Assembly: GCA_036320915.1 (NCBI GenBank)
Contig: JAXBDG010000001.1
Location: forward strand, 806,001 to 870,000
Source of the DNA: Linnemannia elongata
Taxonomy: Eukaryota; Mortierellomycota; Mortierellomycetes; Mortierellales; Mortierellaceae
DNA length: 64,000 nt
Direction of reading: 5' to 3'
Made by a program: the position numbers and the translations under genes. Below the pieces are notes generated by a model that saw only the letters and a list, made by a program, of their open reading frames with translations, searched no databases and was not told the origin of the DNA. Below, in pieces: positions 45,801 to 54,470 of this stretch. Each line of letters opens with the position of its first letter. Positions within the stretch are counted from its first letter, which is position 1.

Positions 45801-48163
45801 TCTATGATCCGTTCGACGACGGCGACGACACAGAGGTTGAGGGTCGACAACAGCCAACTCGAACCATTCAGGCGGCCTTGGGGCGGAGGAGCATCATAGG
45901 TGAGCCATCAGTGATCCAGTTCTTGGCCGAGCGAGTTGAACAGGATCCCTCCTTCCGACGCCAACTCATCGACATTGTGGAGCAATCCAAAACCACCACG
46001 CAAGCACAGGCAGTTCAGGCAGCGGCAAATGCGATCACAATCTTGGTCAGGGCAGGAACTCGATTCAACGGCACCGATTTGAGGGGCATCAAGGTTGCAG
46101 GAGCCGATCTCCGTGGAGGACAGTTTGACACAGCGAATCTGGAAAGTGCCGATTTGAGCGGGACAGACTTGGGCAAGACTTGGCTCCGGCAGGCTAACCT
46201 ACGCAAGGCCGATCTGACTGAAGCTCAGTTCGGTGAGCTTCCGTATCTTCAACTGGAGGATGAGGTCCAGCGATGTGGATTTTCTTCCGAGGGGAGAATG
46301 CTTGTCGTGTCGGTCAAGGGCTCCAGGATCTCTGTTTACGACACCACGACATGGATCAAAGTCGCTAATTACCTCGGCGGAGACGCTATTGCGGTTTCAC
46401 CAACCAGCCACGAACTTGCCAAGACTAAGAGTGGCCAAAACAACACCGTGGAGCTGGGCGACATCTTGGCCGGCGACAGCAGGATCGACTTGCTCGGCCA
46501 TACTGGGTTGATATACTGCATCGCTTACTCTTCAGATGGGAGTCATGTCGCCACCGCAAGTACAGATGCCACAATACGGATCTGGTCAACCCTGAGCGGC
46601 GCGACTCTGCATACCCTCGGCGGCCATACTTTGACTGTTACTGGAGTTGCCTTTTCACGAAGCGGTCTTCATTTGGCTTCATGCAGCTTTGACAAGACAG
46701 TGCGGATTTGGGACGCTCAGACAGGAGAGTCACTCAGAATCCTAGAGGGCCACACTGGTGCTGCCGAGACTGTCATGTACTCCCCTGACAGTAGCCAGAT
46801 TGCATCTGGTGGCGCAGATGACACGGTTCGACTGTGGGACGTGAATACGGGCGAGCTCTGCCACACCCTGACCGGTCACCTCTCGACTGTCTATGGCGTC
46901 TCTTATTCTCCGGACGGACATCGGATTGCTTCCTCGAGCGAAGATGGGACGGTTCGTGTCTGGGATCCTCGCACTGGCGAACCTCTCAGCACACTCTCTG
47001 GTCACATTGTCGGCGTCTCTTCTCTGGAATATTCGTCCACCGGCGACTATATTGCTTCGGGCGCATGGGATGGGACTGTGCGACTTTGGAAAACCGGAGG
47101 CGACCTTCTTTTGTCGGATGCACACCTCGACAGCGGCACTGACGCCGGTATCTGTTTCAACATCTCAACAGACGGGGAACGCATTTTCACAGGCAACGAG
47201 GATGGAACGGTGCGGATCTTGGATGCCTCGACTGGCGAGCCGGGCCCAGTTTGGGATCTGCGCAAGCGCGGGATTGAGCAGATAGCAGTATCGTTGTGTG
47301 GTGGACAGATTGCTTTTCCTAGTCTTGATTGTACTGTGAACGTGTGTTGTGCTTGCACAGGAGCGTCTTTGCAGATCTTGAGTGGCCATACAGAACCTAC
47401 GCTGGACGTCGCATTTTCTCCATCTGGGTCGCACATCGTCTCTGGTGGCAAGGACAGGACAGTAAGAGTTTGGAGTGCTGAGTTTGGAGGCGAGGCTGAG
47501 TTGGTTCTGCGTGGTCATAGCGATAATATCAACGGGGTCGCGTATTCTCCGAGTGGTGACCAGATTGCGTCCTGCAGCAGTGACAGGACAATTCGGCTCT
47601 GGGACTCCCGCACTGGTGAACAACCTTTTGTCTTGAATCATTTCGTGGAACTCCTTCAAGTGATCTATTTCCCTGTCGGCCAAGAACTTGCAGTCATCCC
47701 TCTCGGCAGCGGTCAACTCTCGTTCTGGGATTCAAGATCAGGGGACCAGATTGTCGACCAGTACAAGGATATCGATCAGCAGGGGATCGCCTGCGCCTTT
47801 TCTTCCATCGACAGTGGTGATTCTTTGCTTGCTGTGGCAAGTCGAGACGGTATGCTTCGGATCTGGGACATTTCATCGGGTGGCTGTACAGAGGTTCTTC
47901 GGACACTGGTGGGGTTGGTGATAGAAATGAAGTGGAGGCAGACATCTTTTGAGGGCGGTGGGTTATCGTTGTTTACTTTAGGCGCTACTGGATCTATGCG
48001 CGTTTGGAGGTTGGTCAAAGAGGAAGAGGATGGCCCGTATGTTTTGCGGCTGGTTTGGGGTACAGGGGCAAGGCAACTGATGGCGGTCGATGCTAATCTG
48101 GAGGATATTGTGGGGCTGAGTCCAGCCAACCTCAAACTGTTGAAGCAGCGTCGTGAAGGCTGA
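42833..48163 (+). CDS. NLR/STAND-like receptor: helical N-terminus, NACHT ATPase, pentapeptide repeats, WD40 propellers
   Basis: A single uninterrupted frame gives 1776 residues, the only large intronless gene in the window. In order: a Ser/Pro-rich N-terminus; an armadillo-like helical region (about 130-350); a Gly/Ala-rich segment with NTGNIAMGLLGVASV and amphipathic stretches (about 350-440); a NACHT-type NTPase with Walker A GDSGAGKST (643-651), Walker B VVICDGYDE (about 711) and a winged-helix motif HRSLLEYFYSR (near 975); pentapeptide repeats of A(D/N)L type (about 1080-1133); and WD40 repeats from about 1150 to 1770, about 14 units. In fungi STAND proteins of this type (HET-E/HET-D class) act in non-self recognition, with the repeats as sensor and the N-terminus as effector. 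That role is family knowledge; the ligand and effector action here are unknown. Confidence 0.93.
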   Translation: MTSPKHEQQASNSPHPTTPSSAQSRLETRVKESPASRLGQATKTMFRPTAKEEQEDKTVYNAIAAVQLGPAGLEVPQVCRGNLIPNTANLREKALPALPQDSQPPCMSIFPCNVAAPTLRTTLPHPGTRFEHTVQLAYSNYLLCRYLPSDIKALDGLDASLEPSQQAFIDFILQDGMEQTQIRWLTVRVIEEFVVESLKTRSIISEVILLGPNLDRGSYRRLLNCLIAEFENVTLMDIDLLQGLTQLVQCAEPDYLLPDDLVRILTVFRVCLEDTHQQSVKHTYYLALALSTLLDVMVEGKIQDLRRVVDQEPLLALLKGLSKSSDPYLKHQATYALQALLHVPNDESRRQFVLRNTGNIAMGLLGVASVCKLDTNGFSGGAGRIYDATVNALDVGSKVVGGAQSILESGQGFWASAKGGVLSGGRLLWYTALREAQEHIRHGRLADLNHLTFETPCRRDVEFLWGVCRLLGEIAVDPRWEDVVRQRAMDFLAELYRDDSLRGLDEGVDSWILEILRQVSVLHDPIISGHTQRILLGLEKEGNAAQQSVYRNAMACPPNPFPLMVRLPVPSSSTLLARVLAIPDVEYDLHRLKIQRLEEREYTLYIPPQGKPTLHSSDETPFSLMGSALDFLSSHRRVLLLLGDSGAGKSTFNLMLERTLWKAYKAYGPIPLHISLPTIDNPAQDLVEKQLRYHNFSDVQIREMKLYREFVVICDGYDESQLKTNLYTTNHFNLPGQWKVKLVVSCRSHYLDSNYRSLFQPTPATALSRYDRATTTATAANDLFQEAVIVPFSRTQIEQYVEQYTSLLPARYLVQDNRPQWTKEEYMEKLTKIPNLIDLVSNPFLLSLALEALPEVTAAFEKDLSLIRIARVELFDGFTRRWLEVNQARLEESPLNANERSEFDLLLEDGFLGHGIRFQKDLAEAIFNEQAGYPVVRYSHLRDRDTWKAAFFSPESQIKLLRESSTLTRSGGDYRFIHRSLLEYFYSRTIYDPFDDGDDTEVEGRQQPTRTIQAALGRRSIIGEPSVIQFLAERVEQDPSFRRQLIDIVEQSKTTTQAQAVQAAANAITILVRAGTRFNGTDLRGIKVAGADLRGGQFDTANLESADLSGTDLGKTWLRQANLRKADLTEAQFGELPYLQLEDEVQRCGFSSEGRMLVVSVKGSRISVYDTTTWIKVANYLGGDAIAVSPTSHELAKTKSGQNNTVELGDILAGDSRIDLLGHTGLIYCIAYSSDGSHVATASTDATIRIWSTLSGATLHTLGGHTLTVTGVAFSRSGLHLASCSFDKTVRIWDAQTGESLRILEGHTGAAETVMYSPDSSQIASGGADDTVRLWDVNTGELCHTLTGHLSTVYGVSYSPDGHRIASSSEDGTVRVWDPRTGEPLSTLSGHIVGVSSLEYSSTGDYIASGAWDGTVRLWKTGGDLLLSDAHLDSGTDAGICFNISTDGERIFTGNEDGTVRILDASTGEPGPVWDLRKRGIEQIAVSLCGGQIAFPSLDCTVNVCCACTGASLQILSGHTEPTLDVAFSPSGSHIVSGGKDRTVRVWSAEFGGEAELVLRGHSDNINGVAYSPSGDQIASCSSDRTIRLWDSRTGEQPFVLNHFVELLQVIYFPVGQELAVIPLGSGQLSFWDSRSGDQIVDQYKDIDQQGIACAFSSIDSGDSLLAVASRDGMLRIWDISSGGCTEVLRTLVGLVIEMKWRQTSFEGGGLSLFTLGATGSMRVWRLVKEEEDGPYVLRLVWGTGARQLMAVDANLEDIVGLSPANLKLLKQRREG

Positions 48164-48298
48164 AGCCCTGAGCCTGAGTATACTAATGAATGAACATTGA
48201 ACTACATACTTTTCTTTTAGCCTGTGCCTCTTTTAAAAGCCTTTTGCTTTCACGCGGTTTTTATCCCATTAAAAAAAATATTCAAGGCTTTGAAGACA

Positions 48299-48304
48299 AA
48301 TAAA
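48299..48304 (+). terminator. Candidate poly(A) signal of the NLR-like gene
   Basis: AATAAA lies 136 bp downstream of the TGA stop in A/T-rich DNA and just before the inverted-repeat element. It is the only perfect copy I see close to the gene. Confidence 0.45.
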
Positions 48305-48348
48305 TATCTACAGCGTGAGCATTTGAGAGAAGCATTCAACAAACGAAG

Positions 48349-48834
48349 AAAGGTCACTTTTGTCATAATTTATTCTTTTACCATTCCGCCGCGACTCGTA
48401 GTTCCTTCCTTCCTACTCTACAGAATCGAATTGTCGGTCACCTCTGCGCCTTCGGCAAAGATAGAACTTACATCTTTCAGATCCTCGACCGCCAATATCC
48501 CTTGCTGAACCGCTCGCTCAATACAAGTGCCTTGAAAATGGTACGATCGTGTGTCGCTACGCAATCCGCCTGCCGCGCAAGACTGCCTGATGACATACTT
48601 ATGGACTATTCTTTTCTGTAAGTAGTTCAAAAAATCGGGGTAAGGCGCCATGCACACTGCGGTACCGGACCCTTTGCTGCAACAAGACACTTGGAGAATC
48701 CTATCTCGTAATAAGGCCGCTTTCGTGGAAGAGTGGCTGGTGGCTGTAAGGGCGAGGATTGCTCGGTGAGCGACGGTTCAGCTTTTCGTTTCGAAGTTGA
48801 AGGGTCACGTGCAGTTTGCCCAAAAGTGACCTTT
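48349..48834. mobile_element. Possible MITE or DNA-transposon remnant with 14-bp terminal inverted repeats
   Basis: AAAGGTCACTTTTG at 48349-48362 is matched exactly by its reverse complement at 48821-48834, so a 486-bp segment is bounded by a perfect 14-bp inverted repeat. More GGTCAC copies sit at the right end (near 48801 and 48840), which could be nested ends. No clear target-site duplication is visible, and I recognise no transposase. A 90-residue minus-strand frame lies within. Confidence 0.4.
48418..48690 (-). CDS. Hypothetical 90-residue frame inside the inverted-repeat segment
   Basis: A leftward frame from 48690 to 48418 has a mixed, protein-like composition and ends with an acidic region (VEDLKDVSSIFAEGAEV). 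It shows no signal peptide, membrane segment or domain I recognise. It may be a remnant of a longer gene, part of a mobile element, or chance. Confidence 0.2.
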   Translation of the reverse strand: MSCCSKGSGTAVCMAPYPDFLNYLQKRIVHKYVIRQSCAAGGLRSDTRSYHFQGTCIERAVQQGILAVEDLKDVSSIFAEGAEVTDNSIL

Positions 48835-49486
48835 TCAAAGGGTCACTTTCACTCAGTTCGGTGGCTTGCCTATTACACTTATATTTCCACGTAAGCAACA
48901 AATATAGTATTATATTTGTTGTTTTCTGTTCCTTCCGCTCATTGAAGCTCAAAAAAGGACAAGAAAGGGTGCTTGGAGAATAGGGCAAGCCCGCCCGACC
49001 CAGACTACCAAGCATGGCCTATTGTTCACCTCAGATACTAAACCCACAGGCATATCAAACCCACTCACTTCTCACCCCACCCATCGTCCCCAGCTTTAAA
49101 TTTGATATTAATAAGAGAGAGGGGTGTTAAGGCTGGCCAGATAGAACCCCCCTGCCCGGTCCACCACCCCCTCCCACTTCCTCTCTCATGCCAAATGAAT
49201 GGCACGAAAGAGAAAAGAAAAAAGGGTAGTAGTCAACAGACAAGGTAATGGGTTACCGACACAATAGCGCCTTCCAAATATTAGAGGTTTTCGGCCCCTG
49301 ATCTTTCACAGGGGATCTATATTATCCTTACTCGGTAGTCGAGGCATGAAGAGAACCTCATGGATGCAGGTGCATGATCGTTTTTATAAGGGTGACAAAA
49401 ATTTCACCGAAGCACTTGTGATCGCACTTGCTAGGTTCATATGAAACGTTATCAGGCAACGCGACAAGGCGAGCCATCAAAGTATG
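48835..49486. other. Spacer before DCAF4-like gene 3' end
   Basis: Right after the element the sequence continues with GGGTCACTTTCACT, forming a near-perfect palindrome with the preceding CAAAAGTGACCTTTT. The rest is A/T-rich to mixed DNA without a gene. The last bases are 3' flank of the leftward DCAF4-like gene. Confidence 0.5.
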
Positions 49487-51636
49487 CTATGGATCTAACC
49501 CCCAGAACTGAACTTGGTCTTCGACGGCTGTCCAGATACCATGCTGTCCAGGCGCGAACTGGAGACATCCGACTTTTCCCTTAACGTTTAAATCCCGAAT
49601 CCTATCACCAGTACTCAAAGACCACAGCGAGATCCGCTGGTCGATATTCTCAGCCGCCAAAAGGGTCTCTCCCGCATTTGTGTCAAACAGCGTCTTAGAG
49701 AACTGGTCCTGGATTGGTCCACGAAAGTCCATTACAGGTTTCGCAAACGTACCCTCTGGTGAAGCCCCAGTTGGCTGGCTGTTACCTACGAACCGTGTGT
49801 CCCACATGAGGATTTCTCCGTTCATGGCCGACGTGACAAGGTAGTGGTCCCCGATGCGTTTCATACACAGCACCGACGACTCCTTATGTCCAATTCCTCG
49901 AAACAATGCTGTCGACCGCTTGTCCTTCTTAGACTCTGCTGTAGCTATTGCTGCCACATTAGGCTGTGAAAGATCAAAGATTCGGACCCTCCCGTTCCTG
50001 CAGCCAGCATAGACAAGATTCTGTCGTCCCAGGGGTGGCTCCATCGCGACTGAGAAGACATCACTACCAGTCCATAGTGAAGTAACCGTAGGTCTTCCTG
50101 ATTTCCAATCCTCCAGTGCAATAACAGCCTTGTCTGCTCCGATCACTATCCTGTCCGCGACGAATCCGCTTGTCCATACATTCGACTTCTTGGGCGAGTA
50201 CTCTAGTACAACGTGCCACGGCCCACTCTCGCCCGTTATAGATCCTGAACTCGTGTCTGTAAAGCTCTTTTGCACCTTGAGGACCCCCGATCGACCCATG
50301 TTCCCTAGATGTGTCGTCCTATAAAAGTAGCCAGGTGTGAGTTGGATTATTCTGAATGAATAAAAACATATCCTTGTACATGCAACAGCGACTCTGCCAC
50401 CTACACTAAATACTGGTCTCGTGTGACATGAAGCGACGTGAGCTCAGATGTCTCTCGCGAATCAAGTCGCATCCATTGAGAATGTGTATCCAACGGATTG
50501 CTCGAAAAGTGATGCCGCCAGAGTTCCCCTCGTGTTGTGCTCACATACAAGTCTTGCTTTTCAGAATCAACCTAAGAGGGACAAGTAGTCTTGCGTGAGT
50601 CGGTCATGTTATAGACAGTCTCCAAGAAAAGGATAAAAGAAGCGCTGACTCTTAAGTACCTGCAGATGAGTATAGACGGCGCCATTTTCTGCAAGAACCG
50701 GTTCTGCTCGCTTGCTCCTGCGCCATTGCTTGACCAATATTTCATGCATATGGCTAAATAAATACAAAATTATTTTATGTTAGTTCATCTAACAACAGAC
50801 ACCAGAGCGGGTTGCAATTGATCGAAACAAAGTCAAACATTTGCTCATACCATAGTTGCCTACGAGGGTTTCCGGCTAACCCAAGCCGCAGATCCTGAAG
50901 AAACCAATCCAAACGACCATACCGTGTCGTCGATGTAGGGAATCGAGTGCTGGTGTGTATCTTGATAGGCTCGAGCGTTGGCTAGTAATCATCCGAAAGA
51001 TAAGTACAGTTTGGGTTAATACGAGACATGTAGTTCGTATGTTTCTATGGCAATATAAGCCTCGGGAGCTGTCTGTACCTTCTGAGTGGTCCTTTCCTTA
51101 ATGCTCTGCTGACTGAATGCGAACTGGCCACCAAGGGTATGGTTTGCAGTGATCTTGAAGTACTTTCTCTTTTCCGGGTCATAGTAGAATCCAGGTATAT
51201 CTCTGACAGCTGGGTCCTGGGGGGCTGAGCTTGCTGCAGGTGCAGGTGCAGGTGCAGGTGCAGGTGCAGTAACTACAACAGCTCGGATCACTGGTGTAGC
51301 CTGAATGATTCTCTCTCGATGGTGCTGATGTTGCTGCTGGTGCTGTCTTGACTGTTGTGCGGTGTGATGGGGATTTGAACGTGGGCGCTGATGTTGTTGG
51401 ATATGCCTTGGTTGCTGCCTTTGGGGTTGGTGGTGTAGGCGCTGGCTTGGCCGAGTATCTTCGTTTGAAGACCGAGGTCGTTTTGCTCCAGTCGACCTAA
51501 ACTGCCCGTTATAGTTTTGTTGGTTGTTGACAGGTCGGTGAGGAGTATGGTTACTCTGTTGGCTTGAACTCTCCCCGTTTTCTGTGACGTTCTCCCGTGG
51601 TCCTCGCGGTCTCCATTCCTTTCGCTTGTGTGACAT
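49487..51636 (-). CDS. DCAF4 (WDR21)-type WD40 protein, putative CUL4 substrate receptor
   Basis: Leftward exons 51079-51636, 50851-50981, 50660-50753, 50414-50571 and 49487-50318 join in frame to 590 residues, starting at MSHKRKEWRPRG. An upstream in-frame ATG at 51696 would add 20 residues. The N-terminal ~140 residues are Gln/His/Arg/Ser-rich with an (Ala-Pro)n run from a TGCAGG tandem repeat (51236-51265). The motif DIPGFYYDPEKRKYFKI is typical of DCAF4. WD40 repeats fill the C-terminal half, with DTRFVGN and LWSLSTGDRIRDL among them. DCAF4 proteins bring substrates to the CUL4-DDB1 ubiquitin ligase; substrates here are unknown. The GTACAG donor at 51073-51078 is chosen because it restores the frame; transcripts should confirm it. 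The gene faces the PDI gene head-to-head. Confidence 0.82.
51236..51265. repeat. TGCAGG tandem repeat encoding (Ala-Pro)n in DCAF4-like gene
   Basis: About five near-perfect 6-nt units, read on the minus strand as alternating Ala and Pro codons, in a disordered linker. Copy number may vary between strains. Confidence 0.85.
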
Positions 51637-51845
51637 GGCCGTCGTCGCAGAGATCTCACCTGGAACGTTGAAGAACAGGATTTTCTCTTCGATCATTTTG
51701 AGTTCAGCAAAGGAAGGCTGAGAAACGAGTCACAGCGGGCTTTTGATTCAGCCAATGCGACCTGCCACGTCTTCTGGTGAACCATCACTTTCCCCCCTTC
51801 TTTCTTTCCTTCTTCACACACACACGCACATCATTACTATACATC
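51637..51845. promoter_or_regulatory. Short bidirectional promoter between DCAF4-like and PDI genes
   Basis: Only 209 bp (149 bp if the upstream DCAF4 ATG is used) separate the two divergent starts. A CCAAT box at 51752-51756 is followed 8 nt later by CCACG (51765-51769) within TGCCACGTCTTC. This resembles the mammalian ER-stress element (CCAAT-N9-CCACG, here N8) and the UPRE core CCACGTCA with one mismatch. Regulation of PDI by ER stress through it is inference. Confidence 0.5.
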
Positions 51846-53493
51846 ATGCTGGGAAAGAAGATCGTCTTGGGCGCAATCGCAACCGTCCTCTCATTCGCCG
51901 CAACCGTCGCTGCCGACAGCGTCCTTGCCCTCACCCCCAAGGACTTTGACAAGGCACGTGCCCGTTTCTTCGCTCTGTAACTGATGCGCTGAACAGGGAG
52001 GTGGAGGTGTGCACAAGGAATTATTTTCTAACGGTTCACGCTTTCCTACATACATGTATCGAATAGACCCTTGGATCCACTCCTGCCCTTGTCGAGTTCT
52101 ACGCTCCCTGGTGCGGACACTGCAAGGTAAGGAGCAGACTTGAATTGTGAAATGCGTTTGGTTCGTGTTTGGTTCTCTTGGAGCAACGAATGAGAGTCTG
52201 CGCACACAATGACTAATCAACTTTTTTTCCCCTTTGCTTCTTGTAACTGCTAGAACCTTGCCCCTGTAAGCATACGGATCATTTTATAGAGAAGATACCT
52301 CTGAGGATACCTGACGTGATTTCTTTACTGTTACTTCAACTCAGGAACTGGATTGGATATCAATTGCGATTGCGACCAATGGTCCCCCCTTTACCTGGGG
52401 CTTGTTCCTGAACGTCATCACTCAACTCGTCATTTTTTCTTATCTCGTATAATCAATCGATTTCAGATCTACGAGGAACTTGGACAAGCTTTCAGCGGCA
52501 AGGACGATCAGGTCTTGATCGCCAAGGTCGATGCTGATGCTCACCGTGAGCTCGGATCCCGCTACGGCATCAAGGGTTTCCCCACCCTCAAGTGGTTCCC
52601 CAAGGGTGTCAACGGCGACCCAGAGGATTACTCTGGTGGACGTGACCTTGATTCCTTGGCTGCCTTTGTCACCAAGAAGTCCGGTGTCAAGTCGTCGATC
52701 GTTAAGGTTATCCCCTCTGTTACCGTTTTGACTGATGCCACCTTTGAGTCTGAGGTCGTGGCCAGCGGAAAGAATGTCCTTGTTGAGTTTTACGCCCCCT
52801 GGTGCGGACACTGCAAAAACTTGGGTACGTTTCATTCATTTGGGCAGCTTATCCATGCTTTGTTCCGAAATATTCCCATTAAGGAGAGACTAACGTTGAA
52901 AACCCTCGCTCTTGTTATTAGCCCCTACTTATGAGAAGGTTGCTCAGGATTTCCTTAACGATAAGAAGACTGTTACCATCGCCAACCTCGATGCCACTGT
53001 CGAGACTGCCACTGCTGAGAAGTACGGCGTCAAGGGTTACCCCACCATCAAGTTCTTTGCTGCCGACGGCACTGTCGAGGACTACAACGGAGGACGCTCC
53101 GAGCAGGACTTTATCGACTTTATCAACAAGAAGGCTGGCACCCAGCGTCTTGCTGGAGGCTCCTTGAGCGCCGAGGCTGGTCGTATTGCCGAGTTGGACA
53201 CTCTTGCCGAGAAGTTCTCCAAGGCCTCGTCCAAGGATGAGAAGAAGGCCATCAGCGACGAGGCCATTGCCCTTGCTGCCTCATTGACCAGCACCAACTC
53301 GAGCGCGAAGTACTACAGCCGCTTCTTTGAGAAGGCTCTTGCCACGCCTGCTTACCCCGCCACCGAGGCTGCTCGTCTTGCCAAGATCATCAAGAACAAA
53401 TCTGTCAACCGTGCTCGTTTGGATGAGTTCTCGATCCGCCATAACATTATCTCGGCTTTCTCCTCGGCCCCTGCCGCTAAGGATGAGCTGTAA
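51846..53493 (+). CDS. Protein disulfide isomerase, a-a-D type (ERp38-like), KDEL ending
   Basis: Five exons, 51846-51953, 52067-52126, 52254-52265 (12 nt), 52467-52824 and 52922-53493, give 369 residues. A signal peptide (to about residue 23, ending VAADS) precedes two thioredoxin domains with active sites CGHC at 52-55 and 173-176, each followed by KNLAP. In the first domain NLAP is supplied only by a 12-nt microexon. A C-terminal helical D domain (ERp29-like, about 230-360) leads to the KDEL retrieval signal. The enzyme forms and rearranges disulfides in ER clients. The first intron begins with GC (GCACGT); no GT donor nearby keeps the frame. Confidence 0.94.
52254..52265 (+). other. 12-nt microexon of the PDI gene
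   Basis: AACCTTGCCCCT (Asn-Leu-Ala-Pro) lies between CTGCTAG and GTAAGC. These four residues follow CGHCK in the family and appear after the second CGHCK in this same protein, so the exon is well supported. Skipping it would remove them in frame. Confidence 0.85.
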
Positions 53494-53521
53494 AGCAGCT
53501 TTTTTGATCTCCTCTTTTGAA

Positions 53522-53527
53522 TAATAA
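53522..53527 (+). terminator. Candidate poly(A) signal of the PDI gene
   Basis: An AATAAA hexamer-like element (within GAATAATAAACC) follows the TAA stop by about 30 bp. Confidence 0.4.
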
Positions 53528-53732
53528 ACCGTTATTTTTATCATTGCAAATATCAAACATCTCAAAAGTCTGTGCATTTATTTGGTGGCGTCCTTGATCA
53601 CCAACTTGATCGCGAACAAACAACAGTGCAACGGTAATGATTGAAAACATAAGGTTATGAAGGAAAGGGGTCTATGATAATAGGTGTAAGAGTGGTATAT
53701 GAGGGGGGTTATTTTTGAGTAACGTAAGTCGT

Positions 53733-54377
53733 TTAGATGAAGAAGGAACCGATGGCGGCGGCGGCAACAACGCCAACACCAGCAGAGAAGGTCATCTTGG
53801 AGGCCGAGTTCTCGTTCTTGGCGGCAGTCAAGTCAGTAACGGTAGGAGCAACAACATCAGCGGTAGTAGTGGTAACAGCTGTAGTAGGAGCGACAACGTC
53901 AGCAGTAGCACTGGCAGTTCCGACACCACCCTCACCCTCACCAACAGCACCAGTAGTCGAAGGAGTAGGAGGAGCAACGCCATTGATCGTAAACTGAGCC
54001 GAGTAAGACTGCAGAGGAACAGTGTTCACATGAATCGAATAAGTGCTTCCCGTAACAACATTCTCAGGGATAAAAACCGTCGCTGTCTTGGACTTCAGAC
54101 AGTTAAGAGTTCCCAAGGCACGAAGACCGGGGACGCGGACTTGTTCAGTATTGGAGCCATGACCAGCGTTCATGTAGAGGACGATGGAGAGGGATTCGTT
54201 GTTGCCGGGCTTGCAGGCATTAGTCCAGGAAACAGTTTCATTCTTGCCGGCTGTCCAGACGGTGGGGGTGATGGGGGAACTGTAGTAGAGGCGGCCTTCG
54301 TCTGAGGAAGAGGACTGGGCTGCGACGGAAGCGGCGGAGAGGGCGAGGGTTGCGGCGATGAAAGTGGTGGACTTCAT
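53733..54377 (-). CDS. Kre9/Knh1-like secreted protein, probably GPI-anchored
   Basis: An intronless leftward gene of 214 residues. Signal peptide MKSTTFIAATLALSAASVAA (1-20). The core matches the Ser-Thr-rich GPI-anchored/Kre9-Knh1 family (PF10342): a YYSSPITPTVWTAG start, SWTNAC, a GSNTEQVRVPGL middle and a STYSIHV strand. A Thr/Ala/Val-rich stalk with repeated ADVVAPT units (about 160-190) follows, then a C-terminal hydrophobic tail (MTFSAGVGVVAAAAIGSFFI) after a small-residue region, as in GPI-signal sequences. The anchor site itself is not certain. Yeast Kre9 and Knh1 are cell-wall beta-1,6-glucan factors. A TATA box is at 54461-54470. Confidence 0.85.
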   Translation of the reverse strand: MKSTTFIAATLALSAASVAAQSSSSDEGRLYYSSPITPTVWTAGKNETVSWTNACKPGNNESLSIVLYMNAGHGSNTEQVRVPGLRALGTLNCLKSKTATVFIPENVVTGSTYSIHVNTVPLQSYSAQFTINGVAPPTPSTTGAVGEGEGGVGTASATADVVAPTTAVTTTTADVVAPTVTDLTAAKNENSASKMTFSAGVGVVAAAAIGSFFI

Positions 54378-54460
54378 TTTGGTGTATGGAGATTGGATGG
54401 TTGGGTGGGTGTTTGGGTTGTAGGTAACAAGTAGTCAAGAGTAAAGGAGGGTCACCAGCT

Positions 54461-54470
54461 TTTTATATAT
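54461..54470 (-). promoter_or_regulatory. TATA box of the Kre9-like gene
   Basis: Reading leftward, ATATATAAAA lies 84-93 bp upstream of the ATG at 54377, the usual position for a TATA element, and no other TATA-like run occurs closer. Confidence 0.6.

Noticed and set aside
42849..48135. Several 60-180-codon frames on both strands across the NLR-like gene
   Set aside because: They are shadows of the 1776-codon frame, which carries NACHT and WD40 motifs.
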